Counted from the first letter of the stretch, positions 1 through 9,877 are shown. The stretch: 64,000 nt of DNA from CAUTYU01 sp963545205 (GCA_963545205.1 CAUUHW010000002.1:1-64000); one strand, 5' to 3'. The notes: generated by a model from the sequence alone, not told the origin. Made by a program: numbers and translations.

Positions 1-226
1 ACGCCCAAGAAAATAATTCTTAGCCAAAAATAAAAAAAACGTCAATAAAAAATTTTATCTTCAATGCAAAAAATCACAAATAAGCTTTCAACAAGCTGGA
101 ATAAAAAATAGTTTTATAATACTAACAGAACAATTTTTCCCTTTGGACAATTCAAAATTTGACAATCCAGCACCTCGGTAGCTAGCAAACATATCCATAT
201 TATTCTTTCCCCTAAAAAGGACACTT
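1..226. other. AT-rich region upstream of mutY
   Basis: No convincing gene is visible in this A+T-rich stretch at the window edge. The last part holds the Shine-Dalgarno-like AAAAGGA just before the mutY start. A mutY promoter probably lies here, but I cannot fix its boxes. Confidence 0.4.
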
Positions 227-1345
227 ATGCCCCAGCAAGCCGCAACGCAACCACTTCTTCACTGGTACCGCAAGCATAAACGGGCACTCCCGTGGCGGGA
301 AACCAACCAGCCATACGCGATATGGATTTCCGAAACCATGCTCCAGCAAACCCAGGTCAGTCGAGTCATTGGCTACTATCAGGCATGGATGCGTCAGCTG
401 CCCACGGTTCAGGCTCTGGCAGCCTCTTCACTTGATAATGTCTTTCGAATCTGGGAAGGGCTTGGCTATTATTCCAGGGCAAGAAATCTCCACCTGGCCG
501 CGCAAACGATTGTCAACGACCTGCAAGGCCATTTCCCGGATAACGCCCACGACCTTCGCGCCCTTCCGGGCATTGGCCCGTACACCTCAGCCGCTATCGC
601 CAGCATTGCCTTCCGGGAACCAGTGGCAGCCGTGGATGCCAATGTCAAACGGGTCATGTCCAGATTGCATGACCTGCCTTACTCAGTGGATACTCCCGCG
701 GCCTTTACCGAAATTGAACATCTTGCCAACACCTGGCTGCCAAAAGAAAGTCCTGGCGATTTCAATCAGGCCATGATGGAACTCGGAGCCCTGATCTGTC
801 TGCCGCGCCGCCCTGACTGCCCAAAATGTCCACTCCATTCCAACTGTCAGGCTTTGGCACAGGGCAGGGTAACAGAACGCCCGATACGCAAAAAAAAGCC
901 CAAAACCGTTCAGGTACAAATGGCAACCGGCATTGCCCTGTATCAAGGAAAGATTTTCCTGCAAAAACGGCTGCAAAACGATGTTTGGGGCGGACTCTGG
1001 GAATTTCCCGGCGGAGCAATCGAAAAAGGCGAGCCCCCTCAGCAGGCCGTTGTACGTGAGTTTATGGAAGAAACAGGTTTGGCAGTCAATGCCAGACAGC
1101 TGTTGACCACGGTCAAGCACACCTACACGCACCATCTTATCACGCTTCACGCTTTTTGGTGCGAGTTTACACAGCCGCCCACTGTCCCGGTTTTAACAGA
1201 AGCACAGGATTTTACCTGGGCCGAACCCGAAGAGCTTGCAAAATACGCCTTTTCGGCCGGACACCGGGCCGTTATTCAGTGGATAACAGAACACAAACTG
1301 TGGAACATATTGCAGGGAAAAAACACAGCGCTCACTTCCGGTTGA
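227..1345 (+). CDS. mutY: A/G-specific adenine glycosylase MutY
   Basis: This base-excision repair glycosylase removes adenine mispaired with 8-oxoguanine. Its 372 residues show the helix-hairpin-helix LPGIGPYTSAAI (about 113-124), the catalytic Glu36 in SETMLQQTQ and Asp137 in VDANVKRV. The 4Fe-4S ligands Cys191, Cys198, Cys201 and Cys207 have the C-x6-C-x2-C-x5-C spacing of the family. The C-terminal third is a NUDIX-like 8-oxoG recognition domain with a full box (G-x5-E-x7-REFMEETGL, about 262-284). Start is ATG with AAAAGGA seven bases upstream. It is convergent with the next gene and stands alone. The family assignment is secure. Confidence 0.97.
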   Translation: MPQQAATQPLLHWYRKHKRALPWRETNQPYAIWISETMLQQTQVSRVIGYYQAWMRQLPTVQALAASSLDNVFRIWEGLGYYSRARNLHLAAQTIVNDLQGHFPDNAHDLRALPGIGPYTSAAIASIAFREPVAAVDANVKRVMSRLHDLPYSVDTPAAFTEIEHLANTWLPKESPGDFNQAMMELGALICLPRRPDCPKCPLHSNCQALAQGRVTERPIRKKKPKTVQVQMATGIALYQGKIFLQKRLQNDVWGGLWEFPGGAIEKGEPPQQAVVREFMEETGLAVNARQLLTTVKHTYTHHLITLHAFWCEFTQPPTVPVLTEAQDFTWAEPEELAKYAFSAGHRAVIQWITEHKLWNILQGKNTALTSG

Positions 1346-1420
1346 GTTCGCCTTTGAGGCGCCCTCCGCCCTTTATGCGGCCAATCCGGTCACAGGGGGA
1401 GCCAACTCCGGCCAAACGCG

Positions 1421-1993
1421 CTACTTCCCGTTTGAATCAAGCTCGCTCCAGGACGTAATGTCTCCTACTTTTTTCCCGTCTTCAATCCGCATTTCATCAA
1501 GTTTTTTCAGCACAGGAATCTTGCAACGAACCCGCGAAAACAAATACCTGACCAGAAGATAGGAAACAATAAAGACAAAAGAATACCCAAGTTCCAGGCC
1601 CCAGAACGAATAAATGGCAATCCCCAAAAACCGCTGCTGCAACCAGGCCAGAGCAAAGGGAACAGGCCAGAGTGAAACCGCAAAAAGAGCAATCTGGGAA
1701 AAAAAAACCTTACCAAAGTATTCATTCGCCCACCAGTTGGCGTCCTTGAAGACTCCCCTGTTTTTATGACGAATGGCTTCAACAGAGATATTGTGCATTC
1801 TGGCCATCTCCTGATTCAGCCCCACATAGTAGCCCCTGTTAAAGCGATACACAATCAGAAAGCACAGTTCCCCCAGCAACACGCAGTACAAGGCAAGCAG
1901 CACACACCCCAGCCAGAAAGAATAAATGGCAGATGGAAACAGACGAAATGGAGCAATGAGAAACGCATCAGCAACAAGCCAGAAAGAATACAT
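1421..1993 (-). CDS. small polytopic membrane protein, unknown function
   Basis: I do not recognise a family. The 190 residues hold about four hydrophobic segments (roughly 1-20, 22-48, 95-120 and 125-148) and a charged C-terminal tail that should be cytoplasmic. It lies 75 bases downstream of the TauE/SafE gene on the same strand, so it is probably the last gene of the DUF169-TauE unit. The chosen ATG has a weak ribosome site. A second ATG near 2045 opens only a short peptide in another frame, so a small frameshift near the start cannot be excluded. Confidence 0.6.
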   Translation of the reverse strand: MYSFWLVADAFLIAPFRLFPSAIYSFWLGCVLLALYCVLLGELCFLIVYRFNRGYYVGLNQEMARMHNISVEAIRHKNRGVFKDANWWANEYFGKVFFSQIALFAVSLWPVPFALAWLQQRFLGIAIYSFWGLELGYSFVFIVSYLLVRYLFSRVRCKIPVLKKLDEMRIEDGKKVGDITSWSELDSNGK

Positions 1994-2068
1994 AGAAAAA
2001 ACCAGCCCGACGCCTGACGCTTAGCACGCCAGAACGCCGGGCCATGTTGAAGTTACAAATTCAGCTTT

Positions 2069-3283
2069 CTAAAAAGGCGGCAACAGGCTGTATCCCAAAA
2101 ATCCTTTTGAGGTATAACGGATACCAACATAGAAAGCGAGCAAAACAAAAAGACGTTTCAACCAGATATCCGATATATACTTTGATGTTCTGGGGCCAAC
2201 AAAAGAGCCAACCAGGATCCCTGCAAGCTCAACACCGATAAGCGGCCAAAAAATCGGAACTTCTTTCACAACCATATAAGTAAAAATACTGGTAATCATA
2301 CCGACCAGCACCGCCAGAGCTGATGTTCCGGCGACCAAGTACATCGGCAGCCCGGCAACAGCAGTTAAAAACGGTACAATCAAAAATCCGCCGCCAACAC
2401 CGAGAAAAGATGCCAAAGCAGCAATCAAAAATCCGCCGACAACAGGAATAAACGGATTAAATTCAAACTCAACGCCATAAAAAGTAAACACACATTTCTT
2501 GCAGGAAAAGCTGACGACTTTTACGCCGCGAGCATCGTTATCCGTAGCGGCATTATCGCCTTTTTTAATTGATGCCTCAAAAGCCTTGGCAGCTTCTTTT
2601 GCCTTTGTTTGGCCGGCTTGAGCTTTTGGAGTCGTCTGCCAAAACAGATAAACTCCCAAACCGAGAACGAACAAACCGAAATAGCCGAGATAGGCCTTGA
2701 GGCTGATTTTCCCTGCCGTCAACCACGGAACAAGGTATGAACCCGCCACGGAACCGACAGCCAAGGCCAATCCAAGCGGCAACACCAACCGTCCCATTTT
2801 ATAATAATTGACAACCGAAATTCCCGAAGAAGTACCGACCATCCACTGGTTCGACACACGGATAGAATCCGTAATCAATGCATTAAGTGCCGTTCCCTTT
2901 CCGAAACTGCTGGCATAATCGCCCAGTCCGTACACAGTGATATGTCCGACACCGGACATAATACCGCCAAAAGCACCAACCGTGGAAAAAATCCAGCCAA
3001 CCAATATCGCCCAGAAAAAAGCCATAATCAAATTCACTGACGGAGCACCGGGAATATTCAAAAATCCGGGCTGTGCGTCAGATTGAATCTTATCCCCGGC
3101 ATCAGCAATAGCAGCAGCAAGTTTATCCGCTGAAGCGGCTTCCGCCTTAGCGGCAGCAATATCGGCAGCCGCGACCGAATCCGCTGCTTGAGCGTAACCA
3201 CCAGTAATCAAAAATGATTGGGCTATAAGAAAACACCCCAGAAACATTGACGAAAACAACAAAAATTTTATCTTTTTCTTCAT
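2069..3283 (-). CDS. TauE/SafE-family sulfite exporter-like permease
   Basis: This is an inner-membrane transporter of the TauE/SafE family, whose characterised members export sulfite or sulfonate-derived anions. The 404-residue product has a signal-like first helix, then two halves of membrane helices separated by a soluble insertion of about 60 residues (roughly 225-285) with a CKKC pair. The second half contains the glycine-rich FLGVGGGFLIVPF motif typical of the family. The ATG at 3283 overlaps the DUF169 stop as ATGA, indicating translational coupling. Sulfite export would suit a sulfate reducer; the substrate is an inference. Confidence 0.85.
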   Translation of the reverse strand: MKKKIKFLLFSSMFLGCFLIAQSFLITGGYAQAADSVAAADIAAAKAEAASADKLAAAIADAGDKIQSDAQPGFLNIPGAPSVNLIMAFFWAILVGWIFSTVGAFGGIMSGVGHITVYGLGDYASSFGKGTALNALITDSIRVSNQWMVGTSSGISVVNYYKMGRLVLPLGLALAVGSVAGSYLVPWLTAGKISLKAYLGYFGLFVLGLGVYLFWQTTPKAQAGQTKAKEAAKAFEASIKKGDNAATDNDARGVKVVSFSCKKCVFTFYGVEFEFNPFIPVVGGFLIAALASFLGVGGGFLIVPFLTAVAGLPMYLVAGTSALAVLVGMITSIFTYMVVKEVPIFWPLIGVELAGILVGSFVGPRTSKYISDIWLKRLFVLLAFYVGIRYTSKGFLGYSLLPPF

Positions 3284-4071
3284 TCCTCTTCTCCAGCTTC
3301 TTTTCCTTTTTTGAACAAAATTAAGGGACAATTTTTACAAACATCCTGACCAGGAAAACCATCACCGGGCTTGGTAATGGAACTGCTGGTCGTGTTCACC
3401 CTGTACACCAACCGCTCAACAACAGCCGCGAATTTCAAACCGGGAATAATAACATTTATTTCTCCACGCTCTGTCTTTCCGGCGTTATAACTTCCAGAAC
3501 AGGCCGGCAGCATATTGAACTCCTGGGCCATATACGTACTGACATTTCCTCCGCAGGCGGAAGAATTCATGGTAATGACCGGACGCAAAGGGTGCGTGTC
3601 TGTTCCTGCCATATAATCAACCGCCAGGTGATAGGCCTGCATGTTATCACAATAAAAATGAACAGTATCCGGTTCATAAATTCCATCTACAGAACCAAGC
3701 GGAGCAACAGCGATAGCCAGAAGCTCCCTGTCCAGACGATATTTTGTTTTCACAAATTTTTCCGCCTGCCCGGCATCTTTTGTATATTTCAGATGCCCCT
3801 TGATTTCCGCGTCATCAAGCTCTTTCCAGCCCATAGAATATTTCGCGTTTCCACAGCACAGCACGGACTTGTCACCAAGTACGGTCTGCCCTTTCATGCG
3901 GGCGGCGATTTCCCACTGACAAAATGTCATGGTTTTGGCCGGAACAAAATATTCAGCTTCCTTTTTGAAAGCATTCAGTTCATTTTGGTCGAAAAAAAAT
4001 TTTACGGCAACAGGGTAATGATAAAGCCGTAATTCTTTCATAAGCAGTTCTTGTATTTCTTTATACATCAT
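3280..4071 (-). CDS. DUF169 family protein
   Basis: The 263-residue product belongs to the DUF169 family, common in anaerobes including sulfate reducers and methanogens; no reaction is established. It is soluble, with several conserved-looking cysteines (in TFCQWE, VLCCGN, SSACGG, PACSGSY and a C-terminal VCKNCPL), which suggests metal or cofactor binding. The first ATG of an ATGATG pair is preferred because AGGAGA lies six bases upstream. It is translationally coupled (ATGA) to the TauE/SafE gene, so both probably act on the same sulfur-related process. Confidence 0.85.
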   Translation of the reverse strand: MMYKEIQELLMKELRLYHYPVAVKFFFDQNELNAFKKEAEYFVPAKTMTFCQWEIAARMKGQTVLGDKSVLCCGNAKYSMGWKELDDAEIKGHLKYTKDAGQAEKFVKTKYRLDRELLAIAVAPLGSVDGIYEPDTVHFYCDNMQAYHLAVDYMAGTDTHPLRPVITMNSSACGGNVSTYMAQEFNMLPACSGSYNAGKTERGEINVIIPGLKFAAVVERLVYRVNTTSSSITKPGDGFPGQDVCKNCPLILFKKGKEAGEEE

Positions 4072-4152
4072 AGCTGGTCTCCTCGGGCCTGTAGAATGTA
4101 CGAACAAAAAATATTGTGAATACGGTAACAGACTCAAAAAAGTCAATCAGCT

Positions 4153-4186
4153 CTAACTCAAAAAAAGAAGCTGCTTTGTGAGTTAG
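4153..4186. promoter_or_regulatory. inverted repeat upstream of DUF169
   Basis: CTAACTCA (4153-4160) and TGAGTTAG (4179-4186) form a perfect 8-bp inverted repeat about 80 bases upstream of the DUF169 start. It could be an operator for the DUF169-TauE operon or a weak transcript hairpin. No T-tract follows on either strand, so I favour a regulatory site, at low confidence. The rest of the 322-base gap 4072-4393 holds only this repeat and the secF terminator. Confidence 0.3.
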
Positions 4187-4314
4187 AAAATCATTTCAAA
4201 AAATAATCCCTACTAATAACAGCTCTCCTTGTAAACCCAAACAGGGTACGTCAACCTGCCGCAACAGCCGGCAAAACGGCTCCTGTCCACGCTCCATTCC
4301 CGCAATTTTTGAAC

Positions 4315-4350
4315 AAAAAATTCGGCAAAGAAAAAAACTCCTTTGCCGAA
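4315..4350 (-). terminator. Rho-independent terminator after secDF
   Basis: Arms TTCGGCAAAG and CTTTGCCGAA (4321-4330 and 4341-4350) pair perfectly. On the minus strand they are followed by six T (4315-4320). It sits just past the secF stop and would end the yajC-secD-secF transcript. Confidence 0.8.
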
Positions 4351-4393
4351 AATAAAAACAAATTTTACAACAAGTTCAAACGGATGAGAAAAA

Positions 4394-5491
4394 CTACACA
4401 ACAGCCCCCATGCTGTCTTTACCATCTCCATTTTTTTCATCTTCTTCTGCCTGCACCCCAAAACCAAGCAGGATAGTGCTGGCGATATATATGGAAGAAT
4501 ATGTTCCGATAATAACGCCTACCAGCAGAGCCAGGGCAAAATCATGGATAACACCACCGCCGAAAAAAAACAGGGCCAGGACCACGAACAGGGTTGTACC
4601 AGAGGTAAGAAGTGTACGACTCAAGGTCTGGTTAACACTTTTATTGATAACCGCCGGCAATGGCTGTCCATTCATTTTTCCACGCAGATTGGCGCGTACC
4701 CTGTCAAAGATAATAATGGTGTCGTTGAGTGAATATCCAATAATGGTCAGCAAGGCCGCAACAATGGTCAGGTCAAATTCCTTGTCGAGCAGAGAAAAAA
4801 GACCAATGGTTACCAGGACGTCATGGATAAGAGCCACAACAGCCCCCAGGGCATAGCTCAGTTTCAGATACCAGCACAGTGCCAGGGTAATAAACATAGC
4901 CGCGAAAATCAGATATTCCTTGGGCAAAGACAGAAGCTGCAGCAGATAGATGCCGCCAGCCAGACCAGCAGCCATGAATCCCGCTGTCCACCAGCGCTTT
5001 TCAAATCGCCCGGAGATATAAATGGCAATCAGCAACACAGCGTAAAACATGGCTTCCAGTGCCTTTGAACGCAGATCAGCTCCCACCTTGGGGCCAACCA
5101 TCTCCAGACGCTGAATCTCGTAGGCGCCAGCGTATTTACTGTTCAGCGCCTGAGTTACCTGCAAGCGAAGCGTCTTTGAGCCATCTTTGTCCGAGGCAAG
5201 TACTGAACGCAAAAGATATTCATGTTCTCCGGCAGCACCAAAACGCTGCACGGAAATTCCATGCACACCCTTTTCCTTGAGCATATGTTTCAATTCATCA
5301 AGTTCGATTTTGTCCTCAAAACGGATCTGAACAACAACTCCACCGGCAAAATCTATCCCGTATTTGAGTCCTCCCTTCACAACCAGGGAAAAAAGACCAA
5401 TCAGAATCAGGGACAAAGAGAAAATAAACGCTATTTTCTTCAAGCCGACAAAGTTGATGTTTGTATTGGGTGAAACGAGTTGCAATCCCAT
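4394..5491 (-). CDS. secF: protein translocase subunit SecF
   Basis: SecF partners SecD to drive proton-motive-force-dependent late steps of Sec protein export in the inner membrane. The 365 residues show the N-terminal membrane helix (about 17-40), the GIDFAGGVVVQI motif, a periplasmic P4-like domain (about 55-125) and five further helices. The family motif GYSLNDTIIIFDRVREN appears here as a close match. It follows secD after 9 bases and precedes a strong terminator. The assignment is secure. Confidence 0.97.
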   Translation of the reverse strand: MGLQLVSPNTNINFVGLKKIAFIFSLSLILIGLFSLVVKGGLKYGIDFAGGVVVQIRFEDKIELDELKHMLKEKGVHGISVQRFGAAGEHEYLLRSVLASDKDGSKTLRLQVTQALNSKYAGAYEIQRLEMVGPKVGADLRSKALEAMFYAVLLIAIYISGRFEKRWWTAGFMAAGLAGGIYLLQLLSLPKEYLIFAAMFITLALCWYLKLSYALGAVVALIHDVLVTIGLFSLLDKEFDLTIVAALLTIIGYSLNDTIIIFDRVRANLRGKMNGQPLPAVINKSVNQTLSRTLLTSGTTLFVVLALFFFGGGVIHDFALALLVGVIIGTYSSIYIASTILLGFGVQAEEDEKNGDGKDSMGAVV

Positions 5492-5500
5492 AAGAACTCC

Positions 5501-7090
5501 CTAAATAGCAAGCGTGCTTCTTTGGCGGGTCAGCCAGAGATCAAAAAGTATTCTGGACACAAAAATAGCAGTAAACATTGACGCCAGTATGCCAAGAACA
5601 AGAGTAACGGCAAAACCACGAATCGGGCCGGTTCCAAACTGATACAGGACAATAGCCGCGATAATGGTTGTGATATTGGCATCAACAATAGTCAGTGTCG
5701 CTCTGGCAAAACCTTCCTCCACAGCCAGTTTGGGCGGAAGTGAGGCACGCAGCTCTTCCCGGATATGCTCAAAAATAAGCACGTTGGCATCAACGGCCAT
5801 ACCTATTGTCAGGATAATACCGGCAATACCGGGCAAGGTCAGCGTGGCTCCAAAACCGGCCAGTCCCGCCATGATAAGCAGGATATTCAACACAAGCACG
5901 ATATCGGCAAAAAAACCGGCGATACCATAATATACCAGCATAAAAAGCAGAACAGCCACGCCACCGATACATGCGGCCCGAACCCCGGCCTCAATGGATT
6001 CCTGGCCCAAAGAAGGGCCAACTGTCCGTTCTTCAAGTACGGTTACCGGAGCGGGCAGCGAACCGGCACGCAGTACAATGGCCAGATCGCGGGCTTCTTC
6101 AGTTGAAAAATGTCCGGTGATACTTGCCTGACCGCCACTGATCTTTTCCTGAATAACAGGCGCGGAATGAACATTTCCGTCCAGAACAATAGCCAGACGT
6201 TTATGTACATTTGTTTCTGTAAGACGCTCAAAAAGCTTGCCGCCACGATTATTAAAACTGATGGAAACATAGGCCTGCCCATAAGAATCAAAGGCAATCC
6301 GCGCATCAGTTATATATTTTCCAGAAAGCACAGTTGCGGAGCGTAAAACAATCGGTTCCCGTACTTCCTGACCGCCAGCAGTTGTCCTGACCAGCCAGGC
6401 GAGCTGGCTGCCGGCCGGGACAATACCTTTTTCCGCCTTTTGCGAGTCAGCTCCGTCATCAACAATCTTGAACTCCAAATGAGCAGTCCTGCCTATGATA
6501 CCGATTGCCCGTTGCGTGTCGTCAATACCGGGAAGCTGAACCTGGATACGGTTACCCTGCTGACGGCGGATATCGGGTTCTGCCACGCCAAACTGATCAA
6601 TACGGTTGCGAATGGTTTTTACGGCCTGGTCAAGCGTCATCTTTTCCAGATGGTTGCGATATTCAGGAGTAAAACCGACAAGATACCGAACAGAGCCATT
6701 GGCCTGTTCCTGGGTTTCATGCACTGCAATCCCTGAAAACCGTTTTTTCAAAATATCCTGCAGCTTGCTCTGCCCTTCTTTCTTCAACAGCAGAAAACTC
6801 AGCGTTTTTTCTTCCACCCTGGGGTGCAAAATCAAAATGCCTTCATCCTTAGCTTCGGCCCGCAGGTCTTCACCGGTCTGCACCAGAGAATTTTCAAGAG
6901 CAGTATCAACATCAACTCCAAGGGTCAGATGAATGCCGCCTTTCAAGTCAAGTCCAAGGTGTATCTCCTGACCGCCCACAAGACGAACAAGCGGACTGTC
7001 TCCCATTCCGGGAACGGACGGCAGCACGTACAAGACAGCAAGTATCCCAACAGCAAGAGCGAGTCCTATTTTCCAGTATAATTTTTTCAT
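5501..7090 (-). CDS. secD: protein translocase subunit SecD
   Basis: SecD is the larger partner of SecF in the SecDF export motor. The 529-residue protein has an N-terminal membrane helix, the LGLDLKGGIHLTLGVD motif (about 45-60), a large periplasmic P1 domain and a C-terminal RND-type set of helices with GMAVDANVLIFEHIREE. The ATG at 7090 has AAGGA at good spacing; an upstream TTG at 7108 would add six residues but is less likely. It follows yajC and precedes secF, the usual order. Confidence 0.97.
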   Translation of the reverse strand: MKKLYWKIGLALAVGILAVLYVLPSVPGMGDSPLVRLVGGQEIHLGLDLKGGIHLTLGVDVDTALENSLVQTGEDLRAEAKDEGILILHPRVEEKTLSFLLLKKEGQSKLQDILKKRFSGIAVHETQEQANGSVRYLVGFTPEYRNHLEKMTLDQAVKTIRNRIDQFGVAEPDIRRQQGNRIQVQLPGIDDTQRAIGIIGRTAHLEFKIVDDGADSQKAEKGIVPAGSQLAWLVRTTAGGQEVREPIVLRSATVLSGKYITDARIAFDSYGQAYVSISFNNRGGKLFERLTETNVHKRLAIVLDGNVHSAPVIQEKISGGQASITGHFSTEEARDLAIVLRAGSLPAPVTVLEERTVGPSLGQESIEAGVRAACIGGVAVLLFMLVYYGIAGFFADIVLVLNILLIMAGLAGFGATLTLPGIAGIILTIGMAVDANVLIFEHIREELRASLPPKLAVEEGFARATLTIVDANITTIIAAIVLYQFGTGPIRGFAVTLVLGILASMFTAIFVSRILFDLWLTRQRSTLAI

Positions 7091-7218
7091 CCTTTTTCCT
7101 TCACGCAACTTCCCGCAACAACTCTCATGCGAGGCTCAAAACAAGAATACACAACACGACAACAGGTCAAACAGGTCCTTTTCCCGAAAGAACTCTTTTA
7201 TCTTCCTCACTGTCCCGC

Positions 7219-7563
7219 TTACTTGCCCGGCGCAGCGTTGGCAGACGCGGGATCAGCCAGGGCCGAAACAAAAGCGCGGTTAATCTTTACTTCGACATTT
7301 GTCCCTATTTCCAGGCTGAGAACATCTCCATCAATAGCTGTTATACGTCCGTAGATACCGCCGTTTGTCAGAACACGGTCACCTTTTTTCAGGGCCGCCA
7401 AAGTCGCGCGGTGGTCCTTGGCCTTTTTTTGCTGTGGCCGGATAAGTAAAAAATAAAAAATGGCAAACATGATGATAAGCGGCAAAAAGGCCATGATCGG
7501 ATTTCCCTGTTCCGCGCCTGCCACGGGCTGGGCCATCGCATATGCAACACTTTCAAACAACAT
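7219..7563 (-). CDS. yajC: Sec translocase accessory protein YajC
   Basis: YajC is a small inner-membrane protein associated with SecDF. The 114 residues show one membrane helix (about 24-42, MAFLPLIIMFAIFYFLLI) followed directly by the diagnostic RPQQKKAKDH segment and a small basic beta domain. The Ala/Pro-rich C-terminus is unremarkable. It heads the secDF cluster. Confidence 0.95.
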   Translation of the reverse strand: MLFESVAYAMAQPVAGAEQGNPIMAFLPLIIMFAIFYFLLIRPQQKKAKDHRATLAALKKGDRVLTNGGIYGRITAIDGDVLSLEIGTNVEVKINRAFVSALADPASANAAPGK

Positions 7564-7607
7564 ACGTCCTCCTCAATTTACTTTATTTTTTTCAGATTTC
7601 ACAAGAT

Positions 7608-8990
7608 TCAAATACCTTTCCACATTTCCCAGGCACTCAGGCAATCTTCAATCGCCTTTTTTTCATTGTCACTCTTTGCTCTTTTCCTTGCCTCCTGCAG
7701 ATGAAAATGGGCCTTGTCTTCTTTTTCCCTGTAAAAAAAAGAAGAAGCCAAGTGCAAATGAGCATGAAAGTATTCTTTACGCGCTCCGTAATACCGCCCA
7801 AGATATGAATGTACTTCCCAGTCGTACGGGACTTCGCGTAACACCCGTTTCATTTCCTCAATGGCCTGAAGATGATCACCCTTTTCCGCCCGAACCCGGG
7901 CCAGAAAAAAACGGGCCAGAAAATCGTCCGCATTCAGTTGCACGGCTCTTGAAAGCAAGTCAAGAGCCTGAGTTTGAGCGTCCTTATATTCAAAAAGAAA
8001 ACGCCCTGCCTCACGTAAAAAAAGTGAGTCATCAGGCTTCATCTCGAGCGCGCGGGAAAAAAACGGCTGCGCATCCTGAATGCGGTTTAAGCGGGACAAT
8101 ACAATGCCCGTGGCCAGGATTTCCATGTCATCTGGTTGCGGTATCCCCTGAAAATGAACCAGTGCCTTGTCAGGATCAGCATATCTGGCACGAACCAAGG
8201 CCTGTATCCGCAAAAACGTCTTATCATTGTAAGGCTGTTTTTTTCCTTCTTGCTCTAACTGGTTAATACGGGAGGAAATTGTGCCAATACGTTCATCCAG
8301 ACCAGGGTGTGTGCTCAGATAAGCGGGAAAGGAATTTTCACCCAGCCAACTCAACTTACGCATTTTTTCAAAGATCTGTACCATTGCTTCAGGTGGATAA
8401 CCCGCTTTGAGCAACAGATTAAATCCAGCCTGATCCGCTTCCCGCTCATTTTCTCTGGAGTAATGTAACATCGAAGATTTCGCGCCTGCCAGTGAACCAA
8501 TGGCCAAGGCACTGCCTCCATCTCCGCCAACAATTGCCCCAGCCAGCAGACCAAGCATGGCTGCAAGACTGGCCACACTGCCCCGCTCTATATTCTGGGC
8601 GATATGCCGGTGCACGACATGACCCATCTCGTGCGCAAAAACAGACGCAATCTCGGCTTCATGCTGCGCGTTCAGCAGCAGGCCGGTAAAGATATAGACG
8701 TTTCCTGCCGCAATAGCAAAGGCATTCAGGCCGGGATTGACAATGACCTGTACCCGGAACGGAAAAGGCTGGGGCGGCAGATGACTGGCCAGACGGTCAA
8801 CAATATCCTGCGCGTAAGATGTTATCACCGGATCATAGATCAGAGTAAAGCGCCTGTTGATCTGAACAGTAATTTTCTTTCCAAGCTCCAGTTCATTTTG
8901 TAAAGAAAAATCACCCAGCAGCCCTGATTGTACCTGAACAGGAAACAAGGCCAACCACAAGAAAACAAAAACAAACAGGCGCATAGTCAT
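7608..8990 (-). CDS. M48 family metalloprotease with TPR-like tail (BepA/YfgC type)
   Basis: This is probably a periplasmic zinc protease and chaperone of the BepA/YfgC group, which acts on outer-membrane protein assembly. A signal peptide (about 1-22) is followed by the M48 domain with zinc motif HEMGH near residues 120-124 and the third ligand in the NEREADQAG segment. The C-terminal half contains TPR-like repeats. The ATG at 8990 overlaps the nadE stop (ATGA) and has GGAA upstream; a second ATG six bases later is possible. The role is inferred from architecture. Confidence 0.88.
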   Translation of the reverse strand: MTMRLFVFVFLWLALFPVQVQSGLLGDFSLQNELELGKKITVQINRRFTLIYDPVITSYAQDIVDRLASHLPPQPFPFRVQVIVNPGLNAFAIAAGNVYIFTGLLLNAQHEAEIASVFAHEMGHVVHRHIAQNIERGSVASLAAMLGLLAGAIVGGDGGSALAIGSLAGAKSSMLHYSRENEREADQAGFNLLLKAGYPPEAMVQIFEKMRKLSWLGENSFPAYLSTHPGLDERIGTISSRINQLEQEGKKQPYNDKTFLRIQALVRARYADPDKALVHFQGIPQPDDMEILATGIVLSRLNRIQDAQPFFSRALEMKPDDSLFLREAGRFLFEYKDAQTQALDLLSRAVQLNADDFLARFFLARVRAEKGDHLQAIEEMKRVLREVPYDWEVHSYLGRYYGARKEYFHAHLHLASSFFYREKEDKAHFHLQEARKRAKSDNEKKAIEDCLSAWEMWKGI

Positions 8991-9877
8991 ACAGATTCCG
9001 GCCAAAAAAGCAAACTCCCCCGGCGTTTGAAGCCAGAGGCCAGAAATCGCCGCACAGGCACACTCTGACTCAGTTCATTCAACCGTCCCCTCTCCCCACA
9101 AGCACCTTTCTCCTCTTGTTGACGCAAAAGAAAATATTCAAGGAAAATCGCTTCCAGCTCAGCGTATGATTCCACTCCCAGTTGCTCCAGACTGGAAGAG
9201 GAAATGCCAAGCCCATCAGTTGGAAGTGCCTCAATCGCTGCCCGCAAAGGAGCAGGGTCGCGTAGTTGCGGCAACAAAAGCCGGGCCAGGGCGTATTCCG
9301 TTGTCTTGGGCAAAAGCTGAAGTGGACTCACGTCTCCAACATCTCCATGCATAGTCCAGAATCCGGTCAGAAATTCATCAAGCTGGTCAGTGCTGACAAC
9401 GCACCCGCCAAGACCATGCGCGATATGATATAAAAACATCATGCGCAAACGGGCCTGAAGATTGCCGCCGGAAACAGGACTTGAGGGAATAACGGAAGAA
9501 AAACAGGCAGACAGATTGTTATACAGATCGCTAAAATCACAAACTGCGGGCAATCCCAGACCCCGGCCATAAGAACTTGTATAGGTTCCGGCAACAGCCT
9601 CGGCCCGCTGCTTTTCAGGCAAAGAATTTGTCGCCAGCGGCAGGCTGAAACCGACAAAAGGAATATCTTTCTGGTGCAGCAAGGCCGCCAGAAAAGAGGA
9701 ATCAATCCCGCCTGAAAGACCAAGAACAAAACAGGCAAGCCTGTTTTGTTCCAGATAATCACACAAGGTCGCGGCAATACTCTCAATAAGCTGAGGACTG
9801 GGCTGTACTCGCAACAGGTTTATCCATGCCTGCCAGTCATTTTCAGCAGGAGCCGCAACAGGTCGCATCATGTTCAT
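8987..9877 (-). CDS. nadE: NAD+ synthetase
   Basis: NadE amidates deamido-NAD to NAD using ATP. The 296-residue protein carries the N-type ATP pyrophosphatase loop LSGGIDSS (about 54-61), a STDQLDEFLTGF segment and a KRRG near the C-terminus, as in ammonia-dependent NadE. No glutaminase domain is fused. The start is one base after the rho stop with little Shine-Dalgarno, suggesting coupling to rho; ATGs a few codons in are alternatives. nadD, for the preceding step, is at the far right of the window. Confidence 0.85.
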   Translation of the reverse strand: MNMMRPVAAPAENDWQAWINLLRVQPSPQLIESIAATLCDYLEQNRLACFVLGLSGGIDSSFLAALLHQKDIPFVGFSLPLATNSLPEKQRAEAVAGTYTSSYGRGLGLPAVCDFSDLYNNLSACFSSVIPSSPVSGGNLQARLRMMFLYHIAHGLGGCVVSTDQLDEFLTGFWTMHGDVGDVSPLQLLPKTTEYALARLLLPQLRDPAPLRAAIEALPTDGLGISSSSLEQLGVESYAELEAIFLEYFLLRQQEEKGACGERGRLNELSQSVPVRRFLASGFKRRGSLLFWPESV

